64,000 bases of DNA, taken from contig NC_006038.1 in NCBI RefSeq assembly GCF_000002515.2, positions 992,001 to 1,056,000 on the forward strand. Direction: 5' to 3'. Position numbers and translations under genes: made by a program. Positions 10,428 through 21,847 of the stretch are shown here, piece by piece (within the stretch, counting starts at the first letter, position 1; every line of letters begins with the position of its first letter). The notes under the pieces are model-generated. The model saw only the letters and a list, made by a program, of their open reading frames with translations, did no database searches and was not told the origin of the DNA. The DNA is from Kluyveromyces lactis (lineage: Eukaryota > Ascomycota > Saccharomycetes > Saccharomycetales > Saccharomycetaceae).

Positions 10428-10807
10428 ATGCTTTGCTAATTGTGTGATACTAGTAGCTTCCGCTAAGAATTGAAATGCGTTTGAACAATTAGTAACAGCA
10501 AAGAAGTTAAAGCTTTTCTAATCATGTTTATACGCGATTAGATATACTACTCATCTGCTTTCATCATCTTCATTTTCCAATCTTTTAAAGATCAGAAAAG
10601 TGTGAAATATTCTAAAAGTCACGTGAAGAAGAATTTGGAACTCCGACGTTGTGGGGATATTAATATGTACAAGGTTACGTAGATCTGAGTATTGATTGTT
10701 TTATGAGAATGATCATCTAGGTCGTAATTGAATCATGTGAAGGTTGTTCAGATAGTTTCTTCATAGGAGAAAAAGTGAAAGTAATTTAAATATGGAGTTG
10801 GTTGAAA
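10428..10807. promoter_or_regulatory. SHY1 promoter with a CACGTG (Cbf1-type) site
   Basis: This 380-bp gap lies between the SHY1 start and the MRPS5 stop. TCACGTGA at about 10619-10626 fits the Cbf1 E-box. No gene is seen. Confidence 0.4.
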
Positions 10808-11698
10808 TCAAGCAGAGTAATATACCTTCTTGACATCCACAATTTTCTTACCTCTACCTAGAGCAATTTCATCTATAGATTTTTGAGACTTGGTGATAGC
10901 GTCTATAGTACCCTTGGCTATGTTCATGATATTTCTACTCTTGTAAACTTTTGCACTTAAATCTTTGATACCAGCACATTCACAAATTTCATAAATTACG
11001 TGATTGACTCTTAGACCGAAACCTGGCTTAGCAGCTCTCAAGAATAGTTTCACACCGTGGTATCTATAGTCTATGTCTTCAAAAATAGTTCTTTTTTCAA
11101 ATCTAGGCACTTCTTTTAAGTTCCTCACTGCATCCCAATGAGCTTTCTTGATGGATTCTGCCATATCTTCACGGGATTTACCCTCACCGATTCCTACCAT
11201 ACCATTCTTATCACCAACAACCACAAGAGAATAGAAGGATGGAATTTTACCTTTTGCAGTTTGATTAGAAACCATCTTTAAGATCAATGGTTTCATCACT
11301 AGTTTTCTGGCGATATGTTGAGCATCGAACCCCGTCTGTAGTTGGATATTATTGGCAATGTTTTGTATATCTGATCTGCCTTCAGTTTGTAAGTATGAAC
11401 CCACAGGAGGAGTCAAATCTGGATGCTTTTCCATCTCTTGAACGAATACCGAAGATGAGCTTGAATGTAGATGTGGAGAGTTTGGTTTATAATCCCAATA
11501 AGGATGTAATGTGGCAAAGTTATCCAAATATGGTGGTGAGAATTCAACATTTGTCTGTGGTTTGAACTCTACATTGTCAGGAATTACTTTATCAGCTAAG
11601 GAAATAGACTTGAGTAGTTCTGGAGAGTAGTATTTCTTCAACAGGTCTTGTTGAAATACACGAGCAGTGCTCGAGAAACAACGGACGAACATTCTCAA
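10808..11698 (-). CDS. MRPS5: Mitochondrial small-subunit ribosomal protein uS5m
   Basis: The 296-residue product has an N-terminal targeting segment ([17 protein letters not shown]) and a fungal-specific stretch. The universal S5 fold follows from about residue 152: [20 protein letters not shown] (N-terminal dsRNA-binding half), then [20 protein letters not shown] and [21 protein letters not shown] (C-terminal half). Length agrees with the S. cerevisiae protein (307). uS5 sits at the mRNA entry side of the small subunit and affects decoding accuracy. Confidence 0.95.
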   Translation of the reverse strand: MRMFVRCFSSTARVFQQDLLKKYYSPELLKSISLADKVIPDNVEFKPQTNVEFSPPYLDNFATLHPYWDYKPNSPHLHSSSSSVFVQEMEKHPDLTPPVGSYLQTEGRSDIQNIANNIQLQTGFDAQHIARKLVMKPLILKMVSNQTAKGKIPSFYSLVVVGDKNGMVGIGEGKSREDMAESIKKAHWDAVRNLKEVPRFEKRTIFEDIDYRYHGVKLFLRAAKPGFGLRVNHVIYEICECAGIKDLSAKVYKSRNIMNIAKGTIDAITKSQKSIDEIALGRGKKIVDVKKVYYSA

Positions 11699-14305
11699 AT
11701 ACGATCAGGGTTATTGAGAAAGACGCTGCAACTCACTATGTTGAATTTTGCTCCTCGACCTGTCTAAACCTGCTTCAAAAGACTTCTGGTGTCAATTATA
11801 TTAGACCTTATTCTGGTGTATATGTCTGAGTATGTTGCCATTCTGTATTAACTATTGAAATTTTTTTAATTTTTGAAAATCGATCAATCGTTACAAATGA
11901 GAGAGCATTATTCTTGATCATGTGATTAGAAATTCACAATTCTTAGCTGAAGATCCACCCACTAAGGTATGGTAAGATTAGCAGTGGTTGCACATCTTTA
12001 AAATCTTCTTCAGACGTTCAAAGGAGGATACATGGAGTATGTTTCAGGTATGTTCCACGCATCTTTACCCTTACATGGTAGATGACACTATCATATGGAA
12101 TGCTATCCGGGTAACATGTTTTTTTGTTTCATTTCTGAGTCTGTTTCATCCAATATTGAGCTCTGTCGCTTAAACAACGACTTACCTGCTTTAATAAAGC
12201 CGGTCACTAAAACATCTATATTAGTGGTTTAGTATCGCTATATACAATTTCCAGAGAAGATCTTTTTTCAAAACACTACATATTCTTCTGATACATAGTG
12301 GAGCAACATGTTTCAGCTGGCAATGTTATACACGGGCTTTGTTGTCATTAGAATCAATATTAGTACCATATCCTTTCAGTACCTTAAAGATGAAACATTC
12401 ATATCACGAAGACTCTTCTTTTAGGTATATATTTTACTATGTTTTAAAACCCATTTAGAAAGATTCTTTATCTACAGGAAATAATGAACTAAATACAAAT
12501 AGTATTTAGTTATGCAGGAACATGAAGACCAATAGAATAAAGATGATCTGGTGTCTTGCCCTGCATGAAGAGAGAGTAATCCCAAAATGCCTGAATTTTT
12601 GAAAAACTGCAGATGTTTTCTTTCTCAATTTTGGTCCGAGAATAAATTCATATGAGACATACCAATCCTGTTGGTTCTCTTTCCAAATGAAATCAACTCC
12701 ACTTATCTGACAAGATTACCATATAAGTTACTCGTTAATTTATATAAAAATATTGGAACGAAATACTCGTTCACATGGATGGAGGTAGAATCTGAAATCA
12801 ATTCGGAAGAAGTTATGTTTTCTGGAACCAATCCCTAGTGGCAATGCGACATCAATAGTGATTTACTTGTGCGTCATGTGAAAATTCCATGCCGCAGGTA
12901 GATTGACAAACTAATGCATTTACTAACGCTACCCAGCAGTGATATACATATGGTAAGAAAGGAAACCACCTGGCCTTGCAAGTTTTCTTTTCCTCTTATT
13001 TTTCCTGCCAATACGTGCAGTAGCATTCTCTTAATATTTTCTCTAATGCAGCGTTTTCGTTCTCTGACAAGAAGTAATGGTTCTAGCCAGATCTTCTTCC
13101 TCGCATGAAAAATAAAATGCTCGACAGATACCAGAAATGACCGTTCCGATTCCAGAACGTTACACATTCCTCTTCTCCGTCACTTTAAACTTTCATTGTT
13201 ACCCGAATATTATTATCTAGGTATTTTTTTCAGTGTTATCTGCCGGATTTGAGAAGTACTTGTTGCGAATATACTTTTTGTAATGACAAACAGACGTTGA
13301 ACAAAGCTGTCTGCTCTTCGCTGTTTAAATTTTATCAATGCGAAAGCATACTCATGATTGATCTGGGATCGTAGTTTGGTTGATTGGTCAAAATTGTAAA
13401 TTCTACTGTACCCATAAACTATCATATAGTGTGTCGGGTAGCAATTCACGGTGTCAGATTTTTAGGATGAGACTTGGGAGAACACAATTGCTATCAAATC
13501 CTTTAACAGTCCTCCTGACCTCCTTTTTATAAACATTCAATGTGTGCTGCACATGTTAATATGCGTTACGCTCAACAATCAAGTAAAGTCAAGAAGTTTA
13601 TTTTTTGCCAGGCGGAAATGTTCAGCCGCTCCTCGTGCATAAAACGGTTAGCCCATCTATCTATCGGGATTGCGTCAGGATTATAAAAAGTAGCTTATGA
13701 AAGAAAAGTATATTATAGCTATGAGATCTGGTAAAAATGATTCATATTATCTACCATTCGGCATATCACAGGTGTTTCTGGTACCAAAATTCAAACCAAT
13801 GTCATGCAGAAGGAAATAACTATAATAACGGTTAAAGTCCCTTCTAGTTACAAAAGTACGGCATCATGTTTTTCACTTTAATGTTTCGTTATGATAACTT
13901 CTACTTCGAAAGGCAAGAACGGACAAATATTATATGGAATATGAAAAAATTAGATACGACGAATTATTACAACTACACATGATGCAAAAGAGGGGGGGTC
14001 TAAATAACCCTAGGGCATGTGTACTGAAAATTGAAGTGAAAGATCTCCTACTACGATCCTGTTCCATTCTTTTTCTCAAACTTTTATTACTCTTCATATT
14101 CTATTTTGTAAGAATATAACTTGGGAAGACACTGATAATATTTTGTTGTCAAAAAAAGTACATGATAAGAACAATAAAAAATGGTACAGGTGTTTTTGCG
14201 TGTATTTGACCTTTCTCCTTTGCTGAATTGAACTGCGTGAATATTATGCTTCAACCAAAACTAGTATTTTAGGATTATCATGATATCAAATATGCGATTG
14301 AAATT
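11699..14305. other. Large gene-free interval (2.6 kb) between MRPS5 and the Rox1-like gene
   Basis: No protein, tRNA or known ncRNA could be supported on either strand. ORFs are under 100 codons and lack motifs. A Reb1-type site CCGGGTAA is present at 12107-12114, within about 410 bp of the MRPS5 ATG. The rest looks like unremarkable AT-rich DNA with scattered ATs and short T-runs. The size is several times the usual spacing seen elsewhere in this window. Confidence 0.5.
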
Positions 14306-15487
14306 TTAGTTTGATTTTGGGGATTGCTCTTGCGTCGAACTGGAAGTCGGACTAGAACCAGAGTTTCTCAATGCCTTTCTTGTCGGGAGATATTTGTAAT
14401 CAGGATACTTTTTCTTGTGTGCTTCTTTCTCCTGTTTGGCTAGATCCAACCAGTACTTCTTCTCCGAATCTGGCAAAGATCTCCACTTACGGCCAATATC
14501 TCTTGACGCTTGAGAATTGGCTTTAAATGAACCCAACTTTGAAGTGCCTTGGCTAGTATCGGTAGTAATCTTCTCTTTCTCTTGGTCGAAAACTTGCTGG
14601 TGCCAATGTTGTCTAAATAAAATGAATGCGTTACGTGGTCTCGGTATATGCTGCTGTTGTGGTCGCCGCAGATCGGAATCAGGGCTCTTGCTATAATTTG
14701 AATCGGTCTCTATTGCTTTTTCCTCGTAATCATAGTGCAATTCATTTCTCATGCGCTGGGGATCAATCGAGATATTACTCATACTCGAGCTTTTATGGTT
14801 GAATCGGTCTTGCGGGAAGTTTGGCCTATTGTGAAAACTAGTATCTAATGTGGGTAGAGACAAGGCTTTTCTACTATTGGGAGTATATTGCTGTTGGCCT
14901 TGCAATTGTTGTCCTGGTAAAAGAACCATATTTGGATTAGTATAGTATGCCTGCTGGGCCGGTGGATAGGGATAACTGACGATGAAATTGGGTTGTGCTG
15001 GAATGTACATTAGATTTGGTTGCTGTTGAAAGAGACCCATGTTAAAATTCACGGGCATCGACATAGTACCCGGAAATGGCCCAAAAGGAGGAGGCGACAT
15101 AGTAGAATAATACGGCACACCAATATCTTGACCGCTATGATCAATCCGACTTATCCGCTGCCTCTTATTGAAACTTTCTGGATTTTTCTCGGCCTGTTGT
15201 GAAAGATTTGCAGAGCGGCCTGTAGATGGAGTAAATCCGGTCGTATTTTCATCATTTTCGTCCCGATTTGCATTAACATCAGCATCAGCATCAGCGTCCA
15301 CATCATTGAATTCATCAATCAGTTGCAGAATGGAGGGTAGCTTTCTCCTTGGCATAGATCTTGGAATATGGTATTTTTTAAGAATGGTTAAAGCCTTAAT
15401 CCTCGTTGTACGTCTTTTTTTCCCTATTTCCCGAACGTTACTTTTATGTGTTTTTTCAAACTGTCTATGACAAACCGACAGACTCAT
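14306..15487 (-). CDS. ROX1: HMG-box transcription factor, Rox1-like
   Basis: One HMG box lies near the C-terminus, at about residues 280-370. It runs from IPRPRNAFILFRQHW through RDIGRKWRSLPDSEKKYWLDLA to KYPDYKYLPTRKA, closely matching the Rox1 box (which begins IPRPKNAFILFRQHYH). Rox1 represses hypoxic genes in S. cerevisiae by bending DNA at ATTGTTC sites. Two features differ. The box is C-terminal rather than N-terminal, and it carries an extra ~20-residue loop (EKEKITTDTSQGTSKLGSFK) between helices 1 and 2. The middle is Q/P/N-rich, and residues about 64-76 are an Asp-Ala repeat. A second possible start at 15355 (MPRRKLPSILQLIDEFND) would drop 44 basic residues and may be the true one. 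The HMG-box call is firm. Orthology to ROX1 is likely, but its role in oxygen response is not shown by sequence. Confidence 0.75.
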   Translation of the reverse strand: MSLSVCHRQFEKTHKSNVREIGKKRRTTRIKALTILKKYHIPRSMPRRKLPSILQLIDEFNDVDADADADVNANRDENDENTTGFTPSTGRSANLSQQAEKNPESFNKRQRISRIDHSGQDIGVPYYSTMSPPPFGPFPGTMSMPVNFNMGLFQQQPNLMYIPAQPNFIVSYPYPPAQQAYYTNPNMVLLPGQQLQGQQQYTPNSRKALSLPTLDTSFHNRPNFPQDRFNHKSSSMSNISIDPQRMRNELHYDYEEKAIETDSNYSKSPDSDLRRPQQQHIPRPRNAFILFRQHWHQQVFDQEKEKITTDTSQGTSKLGSFKANSQASRDIGRKWRSLPDSEKKYWLDLAKQEKEAHKKKYPDYKYLPTRKALRNSGSSPTSSSTQEQSPKSN

Positions 15488-18400
15488 ACAAAATGAAATT
15501 AACTTGTTGTAAAGGTATCTTCACGCACAAGCCGGAACAAAACTATGATGATTATGCAGAAACCGAAGAACAAATAATAAATAGCTAGAAAGTTGTAAAT
15601 GCAAAAGGGTTAGTTTTCTTTCGTCCCGAATATTTTCTTACCGTTTCAACGTTTGATATTTTAGTAGAGTGAGGTCAGGATGATAATAAGTTAAACCCGC
15701 TGTTCGTGGCTGTCCTTGCAGGCAATATGTGTATGTGTCCTTTTTTTTTAAATATTCCAGAATATTTTCGCAGGCCGGGCGAACGTTCAAAATATTTTCG
15801 AATTGAAGATCTTGTTTTTACACTCCTATGTAAATATACTTCGATACCGAGGAAAATGATTTACGGGAACAGAAAACATAAACATAAACATGAAGAAACA
15901 GCTCTATGTACCTAATGCGGTACTATACTGATAACTTAAATTTTAGGCAATTACCCGAAGTTATGAGAATAGATCATGGGATTAAAACGCCCTATTATAT
16001 ATACAAAAACAATCAAATGGTTATACTGTGAAGTTATTCTATTTGGCAATACTGAAGTGAGTATCACATCAACTAACTTTTTTCACTTGTTACTATTTTT
16101 CTCACAAGCTTTCTATTGCGTGTACTACAAGATTTTCTACGTGCGTTCCAAAGATTTTTCTGCTGCTTACTTCTCGTAAATATTCCGTATGAACTTAGAA
16201 GACTTTGCGGGCGTAGGCGATAACCTTGCCATCTATCACCAGAGAAGGAATGGTCGCCCAAAATTCACATTTGTCTATAGAACATCGCATAGCTGAAGTG
16301 AACTCATGCAATAAGCACTTTCAAATAATTGTTTTCTCTTTCCATCCATCGTAATATACATCTCAGTACAGAATACTTGCAGAAATCCACGCAGGAAAGT
16401 CATTTTCTTTTTTTTTTTTGTTTCGAGAACACTTTTTTCCATCTTAGCTGATGCGATGCCTATTATTGGCTGAAGAAATCAAAGTGGAAGAAAATCGGTA
16501 TGTATAGAGACTGTATCAGGTAACCTGACAACACGTTGCATGCCATACCGGTCATTTTCTTTTCTCTTTTCAGATTTGATAGGCTGCAGATATCCGTTGT
16601 AGATCTCCCCCCAATTTTTGCCTTTTGTTTCGGATATTTTTCCCAAGATTAGGTGAGAAAAAATTCAGAGCATGATGTGATAGTAGTGCGAAGACACGTT
16701 ATAAATCTTGACATGTGACGTGGAATGACGAGACGGGAAGCCACCATTTCTGGAAGAAAAAAAGAGACACCAAAGCAAGTCGTTGTGCGGAATAAGTAAC
16801 ATTGCAGCATGAACCCCCTCCCCGAGAGTTAGAGCAAGCTGAACTAGTTCATTAGAACAAAATGGGTATTTCCAGATATAGTCGTAGGAAACTAAGTCAA
16901 ACACTGCTTGTATGCAGAAAAAAAAGATGGAACATGGAATGGTATGTTCTTTCTAACGGTCGATCTTGATAAAAAAAAAAAAAAGTAAGATCTGACAGTA
17001 TTTCCGTTGCATGCTTTCTGTTCTTGATTTTTATCAACCCGGAAATAACATTAGAATATTGAATTTTACTCAACTGAAGCTGCCTGCAGACTTCTTCCCC
17101 GTATTGGAGCACATGCATCTTTGTAGTTTCTGTGTTTTTTTTTTTATGTTTTTTTTATGTTTTTTTTTTGTACTTTTTTTTGTATGCTTGAAAATCAGTG
17201 CGAAAACAAGGATTTGCGTTTTAAAGTTCTTCTGTGATTGGTGGGTTAATAAAGAATAATTATGATGCTATTGACTACATACTTACAAACTCTTACCAAT
17301 AGGGGGGATTATGTTTTTTTTAAAAGTGTTTCAGGTTTCGATGTGCATGTTTCATGCTACATTTTCCGCCCGTTTCATGTTTCATGCATGAACATTGTTG
17401 TTCAATTCTTTCGTGCATGACCTAGTAGTTCTGTCGTTTCACGGCTGCCAATATGTGATATCGTCTAGAAAGAAATTTTACATTGCCCGTAGGAAAGTTA
17501 AATTTGCCTTGTTATAATTTTTGCTTCAGAGGGTATATGCGTTTAATTTCCTCTATGCGGGATTGGTTATCCTTTCAGGGACCCCTCTGTTCAAATAATC
17601 ACACATGATTATCTTTTGCATGTGCTGCTGGTTTCGCATTTCGCTATCAAACACTATCTCATAGGGATAATGTCAATCTTTAATCACTTAGTTTGGGAAA
17701 AACCTCTTCTTGACAAATAATCAAACGCGGAAAAATGATTCGCCACATGAATAGATATAGAGCTTAGAACGTTAAACCTATAATTGTTTTGTATTACCAA
17801 ACTTAGTATGAATTACCGTCGCAGTTAGTCTTAGTTATCTACATTTCGCTTCATCTAAAAAAATAAAACGTTCACAAGGAAAGTGGGTCAATATCAGTCT
17901 TGATTTTGGTCTGTAGGCTCTTTCCAAAACTTTCATTTTTCTTTCGTACTAAAAGCAAGTTTAATCATTTCTGAAGTCATAAACCTTTTCTGCTTCTGTG
18001 CTTTCCCTGAATAAATCAAATAAAGTAAAGTAACCGTACTTGCAACCCGATGGCCCATTTCTGGAAACACAGTAGTACCAGTGACTACCAAGAACCCCAA
18101 AATGGCAAGAAAATGGCTATGAACTCGGGAAGTTTTTTTACTGGTTTCTTTAGATACCCTAATTGCTCGGAACGACTGTAAATCATGCACGATTTGGTAA
18201 CCCGCGGATGTTTTTTTTCCAGAAACAGTTTTCTATTGTGCGGAGTATTCTGAGTGGAAGCGTATGGCTGACTTCATGGAAAAAAAGATCCGGATGATGG
18301 TTTCATTTAGCAATATTTCATGCATCGCATCGTACAGAAAGGGAAGGAGATTCCCTTATGATCCGAGGCAAAAGCTTCCGAAGCGCAGAGAGGAAAGAAA

Positions 18401-19210
18401 AGGAAGGACCAGGAATCGTGTGATCTATAGGTATGATTCATGAGACACCTTCTTTTTGTTTCATATTGAGGTAGAAAGAATGTGATCATGCTAAAGTGAA
18501 TCCAGCTCACCAAATAGGTCCCCGCATTCAATTTGTACGTCTGGGTTGACTCGGGTTCAGAAACGTATCGAATGATTAGACCGTACTGTTCTATACAGTT
18601 GTAACTCCGCAGTCGTTTTTACCAACCCAGATATCTTTTGCTCTTTTATCTATTGTATAGTTGAAGTAATAGTCTAAGCTTAACAGCCAGAGAGGAAATT
18701 ATGTCGTTTCAACATGAGACGCTAAGTCACGTGCCCAAAACACCTTCTCACACCAATAATCCGGGTAATGTTTTTCACTTTCACGTCCCAGGTTGTAAAT
18801 TGGTTTCTTACCCGGACCTCGATCAGGATATCTGCAATCCTGGGCTTTTTGGTTTTGAATATACCAAATTATGCACTTCAGCAAATATCGAAATGAAATA
18901 ATCCATATATGTAGTGGCAAACGGCTCTAAAAAGAGAATAAGCAGTTCTATTTCCTGCTGAAGCTAGCACATTCACCGTATTAGCAAAATCATTGATTCA
19001 GAGAACTTTTCGGTCCCTTATAACCGAATAGTACCGTCAAGTGAACAGAGAAGAGGTTTTTTTGGGGTTTGAAACAAAAGCTTATCCACTCCGGTACTTT
19101 CGCAACTTGCAGGAGAAGAAATACCTCCGTTCTCAAATCACTTTTCTGCATAGTACTGTACTATAGGTTTCTTTGGTTTCTAACAGAAGACTCTCATTTA
19201 ATTTGTCAAT
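15488..19210. other. Very large gene-free interval (3.7 kb) between the divergent Rox1-like gene and AFG3
   Basis: No convincing gene is seen on either strand. Notable content: a T-rich run at 17134-17181, three TTTCATG copies within 17350-17386, an unassigned 85-codon ORF on the minus strand at 17933-18190 with a hydrophobic stretch, and a CACGTG plus inverted Reb1-type pair at 18728-18815. It is far longer than the other divergent promoters here (about 500-580 bp). It could be an extended regulatory region, an unannotated ncRNA locus, or the remains of lost genes; sequence alone does not decide. Confidence 0.5.
18728..18815. promoter_or_regulatory. CACGTG plus inverted pair of Reb1-type sites upstream of AFG3
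   Basis: CACGTG lies at 18728-18733, CCGGGTAA at 18761-18768 and TTACCCGG at 18808-18815. These fit the Cbf1 and Reb1 consensus sites known from S. cerevisiae. The cluster lies 395-480 bp upstream of the AFG3 ATG. Confidence 0.5.
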
Positions 19211-21552
19211 ATGTTGCAAAGAAATATTATATCAAAGGGGTCCCTGAGTTTAATAAGGTCCTTCAAGCTGTCGAGCAGTCTAAAGGCGCCAGGTATTAAG
19301 ACAATAAGGAATGGTTTCAGCACATCACTGTATGCAAAGATACCAGATTTGGGAAACTATAGCAATGTAAGAAACTTCCACGCGGATTCAAGGCTAAATT
19401 TCCAACACAGTGGCAGAACATTCAAAGATCAGCAAAAGGACAATAACGAACAGAATAAGAAAGACGAGAACGAACAGAAAAAGAACCAAAATGGAGAAGG
19501 CGACGACAAGAATCAGGAATTCAAAAATGTATCTGATTATTTCAAATCCAAAGAATTTTTCCGTTCATTATACCTTACTGTTGGGTTGACATTTTTCTTC
19601 CACATTTTAACCACTCCCTCAGGTCAACAGATGGATAACCAACTTCTCACTTTCCAAGACTTTAAGACAAAATATCTAGAAAAAGGTCTTGTGAAAAAAA
19701 TATATATCGTGAACAAGTATTTGGTTGAGGCTGAATTACTTCCGGAGGCCACTCAACATTTAGGCTCAGGTAACGGATTCTTCTCTGTACCAACAGCTAA
19801 CCCTATCATTGCATTTACCATTGGGTCTGTCGACATATTCGAAGAACAAATGGATCAGATTCAAGACAAATTGAATATTCCTGAACATGATCGTATTCCG
19901 ATCACATACGCTGAAAAGGTTTCTCCATTGCAGTACATTGTTCCCTTCATACCTACTTTCTTACTACTCGGTGGGTTGCTATATTTGACTACTAAAAGGA
20001 TGGGTGGTGCTGGAGGTGGTGCTGGAGGTGATCTTGGCGGTATGTTCGGTGTCGGAAAATCGCGCGCCAAACTTTTCAACAAGGAAACTGATATCAAAGT
20101 TAAATTTAAGGATGTTGCTGGGTGTGATGAAGCAAAAGGTGAAATTATGGAGTTTGTCCATTTCCTTCAAAAACCAGATAAATACAGAAAACTAGGTGCT
20201 CAAATTCCTAAAGGTGCTATTTTGTCTGGTCCTCCAGGTACTGGTAAAACGTTGTTAGCCAAAGCCACTGCCGGTGAAGCGGGCGTTCCATTCTTATCTG
20301 TTTCAGGTTCTGAATTCGTAGAAATGTTCGTTGGTGTCGGTGCTTCTCGTGTTCGTGACTTATTTGAAAATGCCAGAAAAATGGCACCTGCCATCATTTT
20401 CGTGGATGAAATTGACGCCATTGGTAAAGAAAGAGGTAAAGGTGGTGCCATGGGTGGTGCAAATGATGAAAGAGAAGCAACATTAAATCAGCTTTTGGTT
20501 GAAATGGATGGGTTTACATCAACAGATCAAATTGTCGTACTTGCAGGTACCAACAGACCCGACGTATTGGATCCGGCGTTGATGAGACCAGGTAGATTTG
20601 ACAGGCATATTCAATTGGATGCTCCTGATGTTGAAGGTAGAAAAGCTATTTACCAAGTTCATTTGAGAAATTTGAATTTGGATCCTAAATATATAAGGAC
20701 AAATCTGAATTTGAGGCTCTTGCTGGTAAATTAGCTGCTTTAACTCCAGGTTTCGCCGGTGCCGATATTGCCAATGCTTGTAATGAAGCTGCTTTGATTG
20801 CTGCAAGACACTCTGACGCTTTTGTTGAATTCAGGCATTTCGAACAAGCTATCGAAAGAGTTATTGCTGGTCTTGAAAAGAAATCTCGTGTATTATCTCC
20901 AGAAGAGAAGAAAACCGTTGCATATCATGAAGCCGGTCATGCTGTTTGTGGTTGGTTCTTGGAGTTTGCTGATCCTTTACTAAAGGTCAGCATTATACCA
21001 AGAGGCCAAGGTGCATTAGGTTATGCACAATATCTACCTCCTGATCAATACTTAATTTCTACTGAACAATTTGAACACCGTATGATTATGGCACTTGGCG
21101 GTAGGGTTTCAGAAGAAATTCACTTCCCATACGTTACCAGCGGTGCCCATGATGACTTTAAAAAGGTTACAAATATGGCTCAAGCGATGGTTACTACATT
21201 GGGTATGTCGAAACAGATCGGTTACATCTCTTATGATCAAGGGGACTCCGGCTTCCAAGTGAATAAACCATTTAGTGAACGTACAGCCAGAAAGATTGAT
21301 CTTGAGGTTAAGAGAATTGTAGACGATGCACATTCAAAATGCTTGAAACTATTAAGAGACAATTTAGAAAAAGTGGATATGATAGCGAAGGAGTTGCTGT
21401 CTAAGGAAATGATCACTAGAGAAGACATGATCAGGCTATTAGGTCCAAGACCTTTCCCAGAAAAGAATGAAGCATTTGAGAAATATCTAGATCCAAAAAA
21501 TATCGAACACGATACCAAATCTGAAAAAGATTCTCCTGCATCCACAAATTGA
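19211..21552 (+). CDS. AFG3: Mitochondrial m-AAA protease subunit Afg3 (frame broken in this sequence)
   Basis: A presequence ([19 protein letters not shown]), a Lys/Asn/Glu-rich linker and two membrane helices (about 119-135 and 240-262) are followed by an AAA+ module. That has Walker A GPPGTGKT at about 340, Walker B with DEID at about 400, and then the M41 protease with HEAGH at about 572. The tail [18 protein letters not shown] matches Afg3 rather than Yta12, and BIM1 and FAA2 follow as in S. cerevisiae. The frame opened at 19211 ends early at 20734, and the conserved sequence resumes in another frame with [21 protein letters not shown]. The switch lies between 20684 and 20700, at a TATATA tract. 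One TA unit fewer, or one base more, restores a ~780-residue protein of family length. Both sides of the break are well conserved, so this is either a sequence error or a recent mutation. Afg3 degrades inner-membrane proteins and matures MrpL32. Confidence 0.93.
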
Positions 21553-21847
21553 GACATTATCGGTACTGTAGGTCCTTTTTATTGCTGCCATTAACAGACA
21601 ATAACCAAGCTCTATACGAAATGGTAATGTGAATTTTATAAGCCAACATCAAGTTAGACACATTTCTTTCTCAAAGTATCTAATTATTAGGAATTCATGT
21701 ACATAGAATTAAAATTTATAGGAATACAAATCTTACGAAGACGTCCGAATCCTCTCATTTCTCCAGGTTTTCAGCAAAGATACCGCGCATCACATCGAAT
21801 AAAAAAAGTGCTTATCACAAGGTGAAGTGTCAATTATTGACATTAAT

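Noticed and set aside
12795-12880. TTCCGAA plus a nearby TCATGTGA as a possible centromere
   Set aside because: The CDEIII-like word matches only its core, the spacing is about 60 bp instead of the ~160 bp expected in Kluyveromyces, and the intervening DNA is not strongly AT-rich.
16640-16655. GATTAGGT as a possible telomerase RNA template
   Set aside because: Only 8 bases match the K. lactis telomeric repeat; the rest of the 25-bp repeat is absent.
17011-17259. 82-codon ORF with long Phe runs
   Set aside because: The Phe runs are simply the T-tracts at 17134-17181; no protein feature supports it.
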